Shown piece by piece: positions 23,260 to 31,926 of a stretch of 64,000 nt of DNA. A program made the position numbers and the translations under genes. Numbering within the stretch: position 1 is the stretch's first letter; each line of letters begins with the position of its first letter. Under the pieces are notes generated by a model. It was not told the DNA's origin, ran no database searches, and saw nothing but the letters and a program-made list of their open reading frames with translations. The stretch comes from Isosphaera sp. (GTDB lineage: Bacteria > Planctomycetota > Planctomycetia > Gemmatales > Gemmataceae). Location of the stretch: NCBI GenBank assembly GCA_013822345.1, contig PNKH01000020.1, positions 16,123-80,122 on the forward strand, read 5' to 3'.

Positions 23260-25485
23260 TCACTTCCCGCCGGGCGGGGCGTACTTCGCCAGCCAGCCGA
23301 ACACCTCCCGGTGCCAGAACTGGCCGTTCTTCGGCTTCAGCACCCAGTGGCCCTCGTCCGGGAAGTTGACGAACCGCGACGGCACCCCCTGCCGCTGGAG
23401 GGCGCTGAACAGCTCGTGACCTTGACCGATCGGGCACCGGAAGTCCAGGTCGTTGTGGATCACCAGCATCGGCGTCTTGTGCTTCGCCAGGTTCCCGGCT
23501 TTCTTGTGCGGGGAGAACTCGGCGTACTTCCCCGGCTTCTCCCACGGCAGCCCGCCGTGCTCCCACTCGTCGAACCACAGCTCGTCGGTCGTCCCCCACA
23601 TGCTCTCGAAGTTCCAGACCGAGCAGTGGGTGACCAGACACTTGAACCGCGGGGCGACGTCGCTGACGGCGAACCAGTTCATCATGTACCCGCCGAAGCT
23701 GCCGCCGGCGGACGCGATCCGCCCCTTATCCACGTAGGGCAACTTTTCGACGTAGTCCAGCCCGGCGACGAGGTCGCGGTAGCACTTCCCGCCCCAGTCG
23801 CCGGTGATCTCGTCGACGAACTTCTGTCCGAACCCGGTGCTTCCGCGCGGGTTCGGCAGGACGACGACGTAGCCTTGGGCGGCCCACACCTGCGGGTTCC
23901 AGCGGAAGCTCCAGTTGTCCTCCCACGCCCCCTGCGGCCCGCCGTGAACGAGGTACGCGACCGGCCACTTCTTCTTGTCGTCGAACCCCGGCGGCTTCAG
24001 GACCCACATCTGCATCCCGCGGTCGCCTTCGACCTCGACCGAGGCCGGCTCCGGCCGGGCCAGATCGAGGTCGGCGAGCAACGCGTCGTTCGCGCGGCTG
24101 AGGTTGAGGTTCGGGATCGCCAAGTCCCCGGGGGACGGCTTTCCCGTCCCGTCCCACTTCGGCTTCCCGGTGACGAACACCTCGGCAGGGCGCGACATGG
24201 TGGCGTTGGTGAACGCGACCGTGCCGTCCTTGGCCGCGGTGAGGGACCCGTAACTGCCGACCGCGGAGCCGACCCCGTTCGCGTGCAAGTGGGTGTTCTC
24301 CCCGACACCGGGGGACTCGGGGTACGCTCCGTAGACTCGGGTGGAGCCGTCCCAGTCGGCCGTCAGCCAGATTTCCTTGTCGGTCTTCCAGACGAATTCG
24401 TTGGCCGATCGGTCGAACGGCTGTCGACGGGGTTTAGCTCCGGGGGGCAGACCGGGCGGGTTCGGAAACTCCGCCTCGCGCGTCAGCCCGACCACCTTCC
24501 CCGCGAGCGTCCCGTCCGGCTTGCACTCCGCCACGAGGATGTCCCACTTGTCGGCCTCGTACCCGGCCGTCTTCTGGGCGCGCCACGCCAGCTTCTTGCC
24601 GTCCGGGCTGAACTTCGGCCCGCCGTCGGCGGCCGGGTTGTCCTTCGTCAGCGTCTCCCACTTCGGCGACGTGTTCGTGACCGAGACGCGGCACAGGTCG
24701 TAGTTGGTGCTCCACGCCTCGTCCTTCTCCGGGACGGCGGTGAACACCAGGTGCTTCGAGTCCGGGGTGAAGGTGAAGTCGTCGCCACTGGAGAACGTCG
24801 TGCTGGTCGGGTAGGCGTCGCGGTCGCCGGGGGTCACGTCCCGGCAGTCGTTCCCGTCGACGGTGACGACGAACAGGTGCTGCCGCTTGTCGTCCACGTA
24901 CTCGACCCAGTGGCGGTAGAACAGCCGGGTGAACACCTTCGCCTTCACCGGCGACTTCTCCCGCTCGTCGTCCTTCGCCTTGTTCAGCTTGTCGCTCTCG
25001 CGGAACGGCTTCTCGCTGTACTCCGGGTAGACCGCCGACACGAACGCGACCGACCGGCCGTCCGGCGAGAAGATGCCGGTGCCGGCCCCGGTGGAGATGT
25101 CGGTCAGCTGCCTGGGCTCGCCGCCGTCGGCCGACACGGTCCAGAGCTGGCCGGTGCCGGTGCGGGTCGACTCGAACAGGATCGTCCGGCCGTCCGGCGA
25201 CCACCGCGGGCCGGTGTCCTTCTTCCCCTTCGGGTCGGTCAGCTGCTTCGGCGGAGTCTTCCCGTCGGTCGCCGCGACCCACAGGGCGGTCGTCGACTTG
25301 TTCTCGTCCAGGCTGACGGTGGTGACCTGGTAGACGACGTGCTTGCCGTCCGGGCTGATCTGCGGGGCGGCGACCCGCTTGAACGCGTACAGGTCCTCGA
25401 CCGTCATCGGCCGCTTGTCGGCGGCGGCGAGGGCGGCGGGGATGAGGAGTGCGGCGACGACGGCCGCCCGGAGCGACGGGTGCAT
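23260..25485 (-). CDS. Secreted S9-family prolyl oligopeptidase
   Basis: A 741-residue serine peptidase starting at the ATG at 25485, with a signal peptide (AAVVAALLIPAALAAAD). Residues about 25-440 form a beta-propeller with TolB/WD-like blades (ISPDGKHVVYQV, WSPDGRTILFESTRTG, FSPDGRSVAFVSA). The C-terminal alpha/beta-hydrolase domain has YLVHGGPQGAWEDNWSFRWN, the nucleophile Ser in SAGGSFGGYMMNW near residue 580, the acid in VIHNDLDFRCPIGQG and His in FPDEGHWVLKPKN. The catalytic triad is complete, so it should act on short peptides, either dipeptidyl or acylaminoacyl, in the periplasm. It is divergent from a VPS10-like gene 207 bases away. Confidence 0.94.
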   Translation of the reverse strand: MHPSLRAAVVAALLIPAALAAADKRPMTVEDLYAFKRVAAPQISPDGKHVVYQVTTVSLDENKSTTALWVAATDGKTPPKQLTDPKGKKDTGPRWSPDGRTILFESTRTGTGQLWTVSADGGEPRQLTDISTGAGTGIFSPDGRSVAFVSAVYPEYSEKPFRESDKLNKAKDDEREKSPVKAKVFTRLFYRHWVEYVDDKRQHLFVVTVDGNDCRDVTPGDRDAYPTSTTFSSGDDFTFTPDSKHLVFTAVPEKDEAWSTNYDLCRVSVTNTSPKWETLTKDNPAADGGPKFSPDGKKLAWRAQKTAGYEADKWDILVAECKPDGTLAGKVVGLTREAEFPNPPGLPPGAKPRRQPFDRSANEFVWKTDKEIWLTADWDGSTRVYGAYPESPGVGENTHLHANGVGSAVGSYGSLTAAKDGTVAFTNATMSRPAEVFVTGKPKWDGTGKPSPGDLAIPNLNLSRANDALLADLDLARPEPASVEVEGDRGMQMWVLKPPGFDDKKKWPVAYLVHGGPQGAWEDNWSFRWNPQVWAAQGYVVVLPNPRGSTGFGQKFVDEITGDWGGKCYRDLVAGLDYVEKLPYVDKGRIASAGGSFGGYMMNWFAVSDVAPRFKCLVTHCSVWNFESMWGTTDELWFDEWEHGGLPWEKPGKYAEFSPHKKAGNLAKHKTPMLVIHNDLDFRCPIGQGHELFSALQRQGVPSRFVNFPDEGHWVLKPKNGQFWHREVFGWLAKYAPPGGK

Positions 25486-25692
25486 GCGGGGTCCTTGTCG
25501 GGTCGGGGTGCGGCCCCGGAGGGCAGAGTGTGTTGTACCCGACGGCGGCGACGGGCGGAAGTCGGCACGGCGGCACAACCCGCACGACCGCCCCGCCTCT
25601 TCCGCCTTCCCCAGCTTCCGCCGCTGGCGTCGCCGTCCGCCCCCGCCTACAATCGGCGCAACCCGAGCGCCCGCAACCCCGAGAGCCGCACC

Positions 25693-28600
25693 GTGAGCCC
25701 CCGCACGCCCCGCACCGGCCGCCGGCCGGCGTTCGCCCTCCTCGCCGCCGTCCTCCTCCTCGCCCCGACCACCCGGGCCGACGAGCTGGACGATGTCCGC
25801 AAGGAGATCGCCGACACCGAGAAGCAGCTCGCCGCCCTCCAGAAGAGGCTCGACGAGCTGAAGTCCCGCACCCCCGCGGCCGCCGGCACCGTCCCGACCG
25901 ACGCCGTCAAGAAGATGGCCTGGCGGTGCATCGGCCCGGCGAACATGGGCGGCCGCGTCACCGCCCTCGCCGTCGTCGAGAGCGACCCGACCACCTACTA
26001 CGTCGCCACCGCCTCCGGCGGCCTCCTCAAGACCACCAACAACGGCACCACCTTCTCCCACCTGTTCGACAAGGAAACCACCGTCTCCATCGGCGACGTG
26101 GCCGTCGCCCCGTCCGACCCGAAGATCGTCTGGGTCGGCACCGGCGAGGCCAACCCGCGCAACTCCGTCTCCTACGGCGACGGCGTCTACAAGAGCACCG
26201 ACGGCGGGCTGAAGTGGGAGAACATGGGGCTGAAGAAGTCGTTCCAGGTCGGCAAGATCATCATCCACCCGAAGGACCCGAACACCGTCTACGTCGCCGC
26301 CCTCGGCCGGCTGTACGGCCCGAACGACGAGCGCGGGGTGTTCAAGACGACCGACGGCGGGAAGACGTGGGCCAAGGTCCTGTACGTCGACGACAAGACC
26401 GGGGCCGTCGAGCTGGCGATGGACCCGTTCGACCCGAACGTCCTGCTCGCCGGGATGTGGGAGCGGAAGCGCGACGGGTTCGACGGGGTGTACGGCGACG
26501 CGTCCACCTGGCCGAGCCCGGACCAGTACGGACCGGAGGTCACCTACGGCCCCGGCGGCGGCCTCTTCCGCACCGCCGACGCCGGCAAGACGTGGGCGAA
26601 GCTCACCGGCGCGAAGGCCGCCGCCGGCCTGCCGACGGTCAACACCGGGCGCATCGGCCTCGACTTCTCCCGCAAGACGAAGGGCCTGGTGTACGCGATC
26701 ATCGACACCGAGAACGTCGGCAAGGGCCGCACCCCGCTGACCGTGTACATGGGGATGACCAGCGACACCGCCAAGGGCGGCGGGGTGCGGGTCGAGGAGG
26801 AGCCGGAGGCCGACACCCCGGTCGGCAAGGCCGGGCTGAAGAAGGGCGACGTGATCACCGCCCTCGATGGCACCACGGTCGCCGACTACGACGACCTGAT
26901 GGACTTCATGACCAAGAAGAAGCCGGACGACGTGGTCAAGTTCACGGCGAGGCGGGGCGACAAGGAGCAGGCGTTCGACGTGAAGCTCGACGCCAAGAAG
27001 GACGACCGACCGGCGGCCCCGCCGGTCATCGGGGTGCGGTTCGTCCGCCCCGGGCTGACCGTCGACCAGGTGACCGAGGGCGGGCCGGCGGCCAAGGCCG
27101 GGGTCAAGGCCGGGGACGTGGTCACCGCCGTCGGCGGGGCCAAGGTGGCCGACCAGAAGGAGGTGACCGTCGCCCTCGGGAAGCTGAAGGCCGGGGAGAA
27201 GGTGAAGGTCGCCCTGAACCGCGGCGGCACCCCGGTCGAGGTCGAGGTGGTGCCGACCGCCGGCCCGGTCCGGATCCCGCCGACCCGCCCGTTCCAGCTC
27301 GCCGCGGTCGTCGGCGGGCAGCAGCCGAACGTCCAGAAGGACCAGGGGAAGCAGGGGTTCCAGACCGGCGGGGTGTACCAGAGCGGCGACGGCGGGAAGA
27401 CGTGGAAGCGGGCGAACAGCCTGAACCCCCGGCCGTTCTACTTCAGCCAGGTCCGGTGCGACCCGAACGACGAGAAGGTGGTGTACGCCCTCGGCGACCT
27501 GCAGGTGTGGCGGTCGAGCAACGGCGGGGAGAAGTTCGCCGCGTCCCCGGCCCGCGGCGTCCACCCGGACCACCACGCCCTGTGGATCAACCCGAAGGAC
27601 AGCCGGCACATGATCCTCGGGTGCGACGGCGGGTTCTACGCCACCTACGACCGGGGCGACAACTGGGACCACCTGAACGTGCTGGCCCTCGGCCAGTTCT
27701 ACCACGTCGCGGTCGACAACAAGAAGCCTTACAACGTGTACGGCGGCTTGCAGGACAACGGCAGTTGGGGCGGGCCGAGCCGGACGCTCCGCGGCACCGG
27801 CCCGGTGAACGACGACTGGCTGTTCCTCCTCGGCGGGGACGGGTTCACCTGCCGGGTCGACCCGTCGGACCCGGACGTGGTCTACGCCACCAGCCAGAAC
27901 GGCGGGATGAACCGCCGCAACCTCCGGACCGGGGAGAGCCGCGGGATCGGCCGCGGGCCGGTGAAGGCGGACGAGCCGCTCCGGTGGAACTGGAACACCC
28001 CGTTCATCGTGTCGGCCCACAACCCCGGGATCTTCTACTGCGGGGCCCAGTACGTGTTCCGGTCGGTGAAGCGGGGCGAGGACCTGAAGGCGGTCAGCCC
28101 GGACCTGACGGCGTCGAAGAAGGGGACGCTGACGGCGATCGCCGAGAGCCCGCGGAACCCGGACGTGCTGTGGGCCGGGACCGACGACGGGAGCGTGTGG
28201 GTGACGAAGGACGGCGGCGGGAAGTGGGAGAACGTGCTGGACAAGCTGAAGGCGGCCGGGCTGCCGGGGCCGCGGTGGGTGTCGAGCATCGAGCCGAGCC
28301 GCCAGGCCGAGGGCCGGTGCTACGTCTGCCTGGACGGCCACCGGTCGGACGACGACAAGCCGTACCTGTACCTGACCGAGGACTACGGGGCGACGTGGAA
28401 GCCGGTTGTCGGGAACCTGCCGGCGTTCGGCTCGACCCGGGTGCTGCGGGAGGACACCACGAACCCGAGCGTGCTGTACTGCGGGACGGAGTTCGGGGTG
28501 TGGGCGTCGGTGAACCGCGGGACGAGTTGGGCGAACATCAACGGGAACCTGCCGACGGTGGCGGTGCACGAGGTGGCCCAGCCGACGACGGCGAGCGAGA

Positions 28601-29172
28601 TCGTGGTGGCGACGCACGGGCGGAGCGTGTGGGTGGTGGACGTGGCGAGCCTGCGGCAGATGTCGGCGAGGACGGTGAAGGCGGAGAAGGGCGAGACGAC
28701 GGTGGACCCGCTGAAGGAGGCGGTGACGCTGTTCGCCCCGCCGGTCGCGACGCGGTGGAAGCTGGAGGGCGGGCGGGAGTCGCCGTACTCGAAGGAGCTG
28801 CGGAAGTTCTACGGGACGAACCCGGCCCCGGGGGTGGCGTTCGAGTACCTGGTGACGAAGCCGGGGAAGGCGGCTTCCTTGAAGGTGACGGACGCCGGCG
28901 GGGCGGTGGTGCGGGAGTTCCGGACGGCCCCGGCGGAGGCCGGGTTCCACCGGCTGGCGTGGAACCTGGCCGGGCCGGGCGGGACGGTCTCGGCCGGGAC
29001 GTACCGGGTGGTGCTGACGGTGGACGGGAAGGAGTACGCGAGGACGCTGGTGGTCGAGAACGACCCGAAGGCGGACCCGAAGGCGGTGATCGGGTACGAC
29101 ATCCGGGTCCCGGGGACGGAGGACGACGAGGAGGAGGCGGTGCCGGCCCCGCGGGCGAAGGGGAAGGACTGA
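25693..29172 (+). CDS. VPS10/sortilin-like beta-propeller protein with two PDZ domains
   Basis: A 1159-residue exported protein starting at the GTG at 25693, directly before a signal peptide (PAFALLAAVLLLAPTTRA). A short coiled coil follows (residues about 30-60, IADTEKQLAALQKRLDEL). Blades of a VPS10/BNR-type propeller repeat the pattern GVYKSTDGGLKW, GVFKTTDGGKTWAKV, GLFRTADAGKTWAK and GVYQSGDGGKTWKR. Between blades, residues about 355-535 hold two PDZ-like domains (TPVGKAGLKKGDVITALDG and GGPAAKAGVKAGDVVTAVGG). The C-terminus (LAWNLAGPGGTVSAGTYRVV) is a beta-sandwich of the FlgD-like type. A role in binding or processing secreted proteins is suggested by the S9 peptidase gene next door. 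Confidence 0.9.
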   Translation: MSPRTPRTGRRPAFALLAAVLLLAPTTRADELDDVRKEIADTEKQLAALQKRLDELKSRTPAAAGTVPTDAVKKMAWRCIGPANMGGRVTALAVVESDPTTYYVATASGGLLKTTNNGTTFSHLFDKETTVSIGDVAVAPSDPKIVWVGTGEANPRNSVSYGDGVYKSTDGGLKWENMGLKKSFQVGKIIIHPKDPNTVYVAALGRLYGPNDERGVFKTTDGGKTWAKVLYVDDKTGAVELAMDPFDPNVLLAGMWERKRDGFDGVYGDASTWPSPDQYGPEVTYGPGGGLFRTADAGKTWAKLTGAKAAAGLPTVNTGRIGLDFSRKTKGLVYAIIDTENVGKGRTPLTVYMGMTSDTAKGGGVRVEEEPEADTPVGKAGLKKGDVITALDGTTVADYDDLMDFMTKKKPDDVVKFTARRGDKEQAFDVKLDAKKDDRPAAPPVIGVRFVRPGLTVDQVTEGGPAAKAGVKAGDVVTAVGGAKVADQKEVTVALGKLKAGEKVKVALNRGGTPVEVEVVPTAGPVRIPPTRPFQLAAVVGGQQPNVQKDQGKQGFQTGGVYQSGDGGKTWKRANSLNPRPFYFSQVRCDPNDEKVVYALGDLQVWRSSNGGEKFAASPARGVHPDHHALWINPKDSRHMILGCDGGFYATYDRGDNWDHLNVLALGQFYHVAVDNKKPYNVYGGLQDNGSWGGPSRTLRGTGPVNDDWLFLLGGDGFTCRVDPSDPDVVYATSQNGGMNRRNLRTGESRGIGRGPVKADEPLRWNWNTPFIVSAHNPGIFYCGAQYVFRSVKRGEDLKAVSPDLTASKKGTLTAIAESPRNPDVLWAGTDDGSVWVTKDGGGKWENVLDKLKAAGLPGPRWVSSIEPSRQAEGRCYVCLDGHRSDDDKPYLYLTEDYGATWKPVVGNLPAFGSTRVLREDTTNPSVLYCGTEFGVWASVNRGTSWANINGNLPTVAVHEVAQPTTASEIVVATHGRSVWVVDVASLRQMSARTVKAEKGETTVDPLKEAVTLFAPPVATRWKLEGGRESPYSKELRKFYGTNPAPGVAFEYLVTKPGKAASLKVTDAGGAVVREFRTAPAEAGFHRLAWNLAGPGGTVSAGTYRVVLTVDGKEYARTLVVENDPKADPKAVIGYDIRVPGTEDDEEEAVPAPRAKGKD

Positions 29173-29182
29173 CGGGGACCCG

Positions 29183-29216
29183 GGCGAACCCGGAGCGTCG
29201 GCGACGGGGTGGCGGG
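29183..29216 (+). repeat. 34-bp dispersed repeat fragment, copy 2
   Basis: A near copy of 12591-12624 (GCGAACCCGGAGCGTCGGCG and on). It sits just after the stop of the VPS10-like gene, at the start of a 676-base stretch without genes that is filled by repeats. Confidence 0.6.
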
Positions 29217-29248
29217 TGGTGAGAACCGGTTGCCCGGGTCCGGCTTGG

Positions 29249-29370
29249 TGATTGTTGATGACGGCCATACCCCTGGGTTTGGGGGTATCATCAATAAGAA
29301 CCCGACCCGGTTCTTTTATTGATGACGCCCCGAACCCCAGGGGTGTGGACGTCATCAATAAAAGAACCGG
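29249..29370. repeat. Two inverted copies of a lower-GC palindromic unit
   Basis: Unit 1 (about 29249-29303) and unit 2 (29307-29370) are roughly reverse complements of each other; both hold a TTGATGAC...CATCAATAA frame around an ACCCCTGGG core. Unit 2 alone has perfect 21-bp arms (29307-29327 and 29350-29370, CCGGTTCTTTTATTGATGAC). The region is much AT-richer than its surroundings. It resembles the 2893-3014 palindrome in style but not in sequence. Confidence 0.85.
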
Positions 29371-29442
29371 CCGGATTCTTCCCCCGTCAAAATCCGGGCC
29401 GCCGGGCGGGGTTCGCCCCCGACTTGCCTCCCGACGCGCCCC

Positions 29443-29621
29443 CCCTCACCCGCCGGCGAGGCGCCGGCGACCTCTCCCCCGAAGCAGGGGCGAGGTGGGG
29501 GCACCGCGGCCCCTCTTCAGGTCACCGACCCGGGAGGCTGATGAGTGGACCGGCGGCCCCCACCTCGCCCCGCGCCGGCGGGGAGAGGTCGGCCGCGAGT
29601 CCGCGAGCGGCCGGGTGAGGG
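29443..29621. repeat. ~180-bp CTCTCCCC-type palindromic element, copy 2
   Basis: Same outer arms (CCCTCACCC / GGGTGAGGG followed by GGCGCCAC) and inner CTCTCCCC and GGGGAGAGG blocks as at 23008. It is one of two copies in the intergenic stretch 29173-29848. Confidence 0.9.
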
Positions 29622-29701
29622 GCGCCACGCAGACGGTCGCCCGGCCGCCGACCCCGCCCACAACAGTCCCCGGCCCGGGAAGCTCCCGAGAAGACCGGAA
29701 G

Positions 29702-29765
29702 CCCCCACCTCGCCCCCGCTTCGGGGGAGAGTTCGGCCCGGCGCCCCGCCGGGCCGGGTGAGGGG
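29702..29765. repeat. Partial CTCTCCCC-type element
   Basis: A half element: CCCCCACCTCGCCCCCGCTT, then GGGGGAGAG and the GGGCCGGGTGAGGGGG end. It matches the right half of the 180-bp elements and lies about 80 bases after copy 2. Confidence 0.75.
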
Positions 29766-29848
29766 GAACCACCTCCCGGGACGACCCGCGCGACAGCCCA
29801 CCCCGGCCGCCCGCGGTACAATGGGGCCGGCCCGGGCGGGGGTCGGTC

Positions 29849-30748
29849 ATGCGGGTGCTGTCGGCGGGGAAGCGGGAGGTGGTGGCGGTCGGGTTCGCCC
29901 CGGGCGGGGCGGCCCTGGTCGGGCTGTACGACTGGGACGGGGCGTTCGTCTGGGACCCGGGTTCGGCCGACCCGCCGCGCCGGTGCCTCCCGGCCGGGCA
30001 CTTCTACCCGCGCGCCCTCGTCTTCACCCCGGCCGGCGGCCTGGTCCGCCCGGCCGGGCCCCGGCTGGTCGCGGTCGACCCGGCGACCGGCGACCGCTCG
30101 CCGCTGGGGCCGGTGGCCGACCGGTCGCCGGTCAACGACTTCGCCCTCGCCGACGGGCGGGTGGTCCTCCAGGCCGGGTCGTGGCACGCCCCGTCCCTGT
30201 CCGCGTGGCACCCGGCCGGGGACGGGTGGCGGCCGGGCTGGGCGGAGGACGTGGGCGGGCAGGCGGGCGGGCTGGCCCTGTCCCCGGCCGGGGACCGGTT
30301 GGCCTACCTGCGGCTCCGGTCGTACCGGCCGTGGCGGTACGAGCTGGCCGTCCGGGACGCCGCGACCGGGGACCCGGTCGCGGCCCGGGACTACCCGTAC
30401 CGGTCCTTCCGCCGGCTCCACTTCCGCCCCGACGGCCGGCAGCTGGTCGCCGTCTGCGAGATGACCCTCTTGGTCTGGGACCTCGACCGGGACGGCCCGC
30501 CGCGGGCCGTCCGGAACGACTCCCGGAAGCACTTCACCGCGGCCGCGTTCCACCCGTCCGGGCGGCACCTGTTCACCACCAGCAACGACACCACGGTGAC
30601 CGTCTGGGACGCCGCGACCTGGTCGCCGGTCGCCCGGTACACCTGGGAGGTCGGCCGGCTGCGGAGCGTGGCGGTCAGCCCGGACGGGGCGGTGGCGGCC
30701 GCCGGGAGCGACAAGGGCCAGGTGGTGGTGTGGGACGTGGACCTGTGA
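29849..30748 (+). CDS. WD40 repeat protein 1
   Basis: A 299-residue protein with no signal peptide. It reads as WD40 blades: VAVGFAPGGAALVGLYDWDG, AFVWDPGS, LHFRPDGRQLVAVCEMTLLV, AAAFHPSGRHLFTTSNDTTV, TVWDAATWSPVARYTWEVG and VAVSPDGAVAAAGSDKGQVV ending in VWDVDL. About six or seven blades would make one closed propeller. Such proteins are scaffolds. It is the first of three WD40 genes in tandem on the plus strand (next at 30800 and 31927), which are diverged paralogues rather than fragments of one gene, as each has its own start and stop. Cytoplasmic, partner unknown. Confidence 0.85.
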   Translation: MRVLSAGKREVVAVGFAPGGAALVGLYDWDGAFVWDPGSADPPRRCLPAGHFYPRALVFTPAGGLVRPAGPRLVAVDPATGDRSPLGPVADRSPVNDFALADGRVVLQAGSWHAPSLSAWHPAGDGWRPGWAEDVGGQAGGLALSPAGDRLAYLRLRSYRPWRYELAVRDAATGDPVAARDYPYRSFRRLHFRPDGRQLVAVCEMTLLVWDLDRDGPPRAVRNDSRKHFTAAAFHPSGRHLFTTSNDTTVTVWDAATWSPVARYTWEVGRLRSVAVSPDGAVAAAGSDKGQVVVWDVDL

Positions 30749-30799
30749 CCTCCACAGATAGCGGCGGGCTTGCCCGCCGTGCCGCGGGGGCGGTGACCG

Positions 30800-31660
30800 A
30801 TGCGGGTGATCGAGGCGTTCGACAGGCCGGTGCGGGCGGTCGCGTTCTCCCCGGACGGGCGGTTCCTGGCCGCCGCGGACCGGTACGAGGTGGCCGTCTG
30901 GCCGTGGCCGGCGGGCGCCCCCGCGGCTCGCGCCCGGTCCCCGGCCCCGGTCGGCCAAGTGGCGTTCACCGCCGACGGCGCCTGGGTGGTGTCGGCCGGC
31001 GACGCGGGGTTGTACTGTCACCCGACCGGGCCGGGCGACCGGGTCCTGCTGGCCACCTCCCGCCTCTCCGGCGGGGTCGCCGCGTCCCCGGACGGGAAGA
31101 CCGTGGCCGCCACCCGGGCCGGGCACCGCCGGCAGGTCCGGTTGGAGCGGTGGGGCCTGCCGGGGTTCGCCCCGAAGACCGGGTTCGACTTCTGGTCCCC
31201 GTTCGCCCGGCTGGCGTTCAGCCCGAACGGGGAGTTCCTGGCCGGGATCGGGCCGGACACGTTCGAGCTGCGGGTCGCGGTCAGCGGCGGGCTGAACGGG
31301 CGGCACCAGGTGCGGTACGTCGGGGACGGGTTCCTGGCGTTCTCCCGGGACAGCCTGACCGTGGTATTCGGGTGGGAGACGGACCTGCACGTGATGGAGA
31401 CGCGGGCCGGGAACCTGCTGCGGCGGGTGGCGTCGCCGGGGGAGGCGTTCCGGGGCGCGGCGTTCGTCGGCGGGCGGCACCTGGCGACGGTCGACGGGAC
31501 GCCGGAGCTGCGGGTGTGGTCGGCGGAGGGGTGGAAGGTGGAGCGCGGGTACGACTGGGGGGCCGGCGGGCTGACGTGCGTCGCCGCGGCCGCCGACGGG
31601 CTGGCCGGGGTGTGCGGGACGGAGGGCGGGAGCCTGGTCGTGTTCGACGTGGACGAGTAG
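30800..31660 (+). CDS. WD40 repeat protein 2
   Basis: A 286-residue WD40-type protein with blades such as VRAVAFSPDGRFLAAADRYE, VAVWPWPAG, VGQVAFTADGAWVVSAGDAG, VAASPDGKTVAATRAG, LAFSPNGEFLAGIGPD and LTCVAAAADGLAGVCGTEGG, ending VVFDVDE. No signal peptide or enzymatic motif is visible. It starts 51 bases after the first WD40 gene and is probably co-transcribed with it. Downstream, a 180-bp palindromic element separates it from the third WD40 gene. Ligand unknown. Confidence 0.83.
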   Translation: MRVIEAFDRPVRAVAFSPDGRFLAAADRYEVAVWPWPAGAPAARARSPAPVGQVAFTADGAWVVSAGDAGLYCHPTGPGDRVLLATSRLSGGVAASPDGKTVAATRAGHRRQVRLERWGLPGFAPKTGFDFWSPFARLAFSPNGEFLAGIGPDTFELRVAVSGGLNGRHQVRYVGDGFLAFSRDSLTVVFGWETDLHVMETRAGNLLRRVASPGEAFRGAAFVGGRHLATVDGTPELRVWSAEGWKVERGYDWGAGGLTCVAAAADGLAGVCGTEGGSLVVFDVDE

Positions 31661-31705
31661 CGGCCCGAACCGGGGCGGGCGTCCGGGCGTCCGTCTGCGT
31701 GGCGC

Positions 31706-31877
31706 CCCTCACCCGCCGGCGAAGCGCCGGCGACCTCTCCCCAGCGGGGAGAGGCGGGGGCTGGCTGGCCTTCTCGCCGGCTTCCCGAGTCGGGTGCGTG
31801 CGGAGGGGCCGCCCGGCCCCCACCTCTCCCCGCTGGGGAGAGGTCGGCTCCGGCGCTTCGCCGGAGCCGGGTGAGGG
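31706..31877. repeat. ~180-bp CTCTCCCC-type palindromic element, copy 3
   Basis: Outer arms CCCTCACCC / GGGTGAGGG, inner ACCTCTCCCCAGCGGGGAGA and CACCTCTCCCCGCTGGGGAG stem-loops. It fills the gap between WD40 genes 2 and 3 and may split their transcripts. Confidence 0.9.
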
Positions 31878-31926
31878 GCGCCACCCACCGAGTACCCCGG
31901 AGAGCCTCCCGCCCCGGAGGGCCGCC

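Noticed and set aside
22972..25692. Long plus-strand open frame ahead of the VPS10-like gene
   Set aside because: It is the mirror of the S9 peptidase on the minus strand; high GC keeps shadow frames open. The real gene begins at the GTG at 25693 with a signal peptide.
25486..29358. Long minus-strand open frame upstream of the S9 peptidase
   Set aside because: It is the complement of the VPS10-like gene, with His/Pro/Arg-rich shadow text; the peptidase signal peptide fixes the start at 25485.
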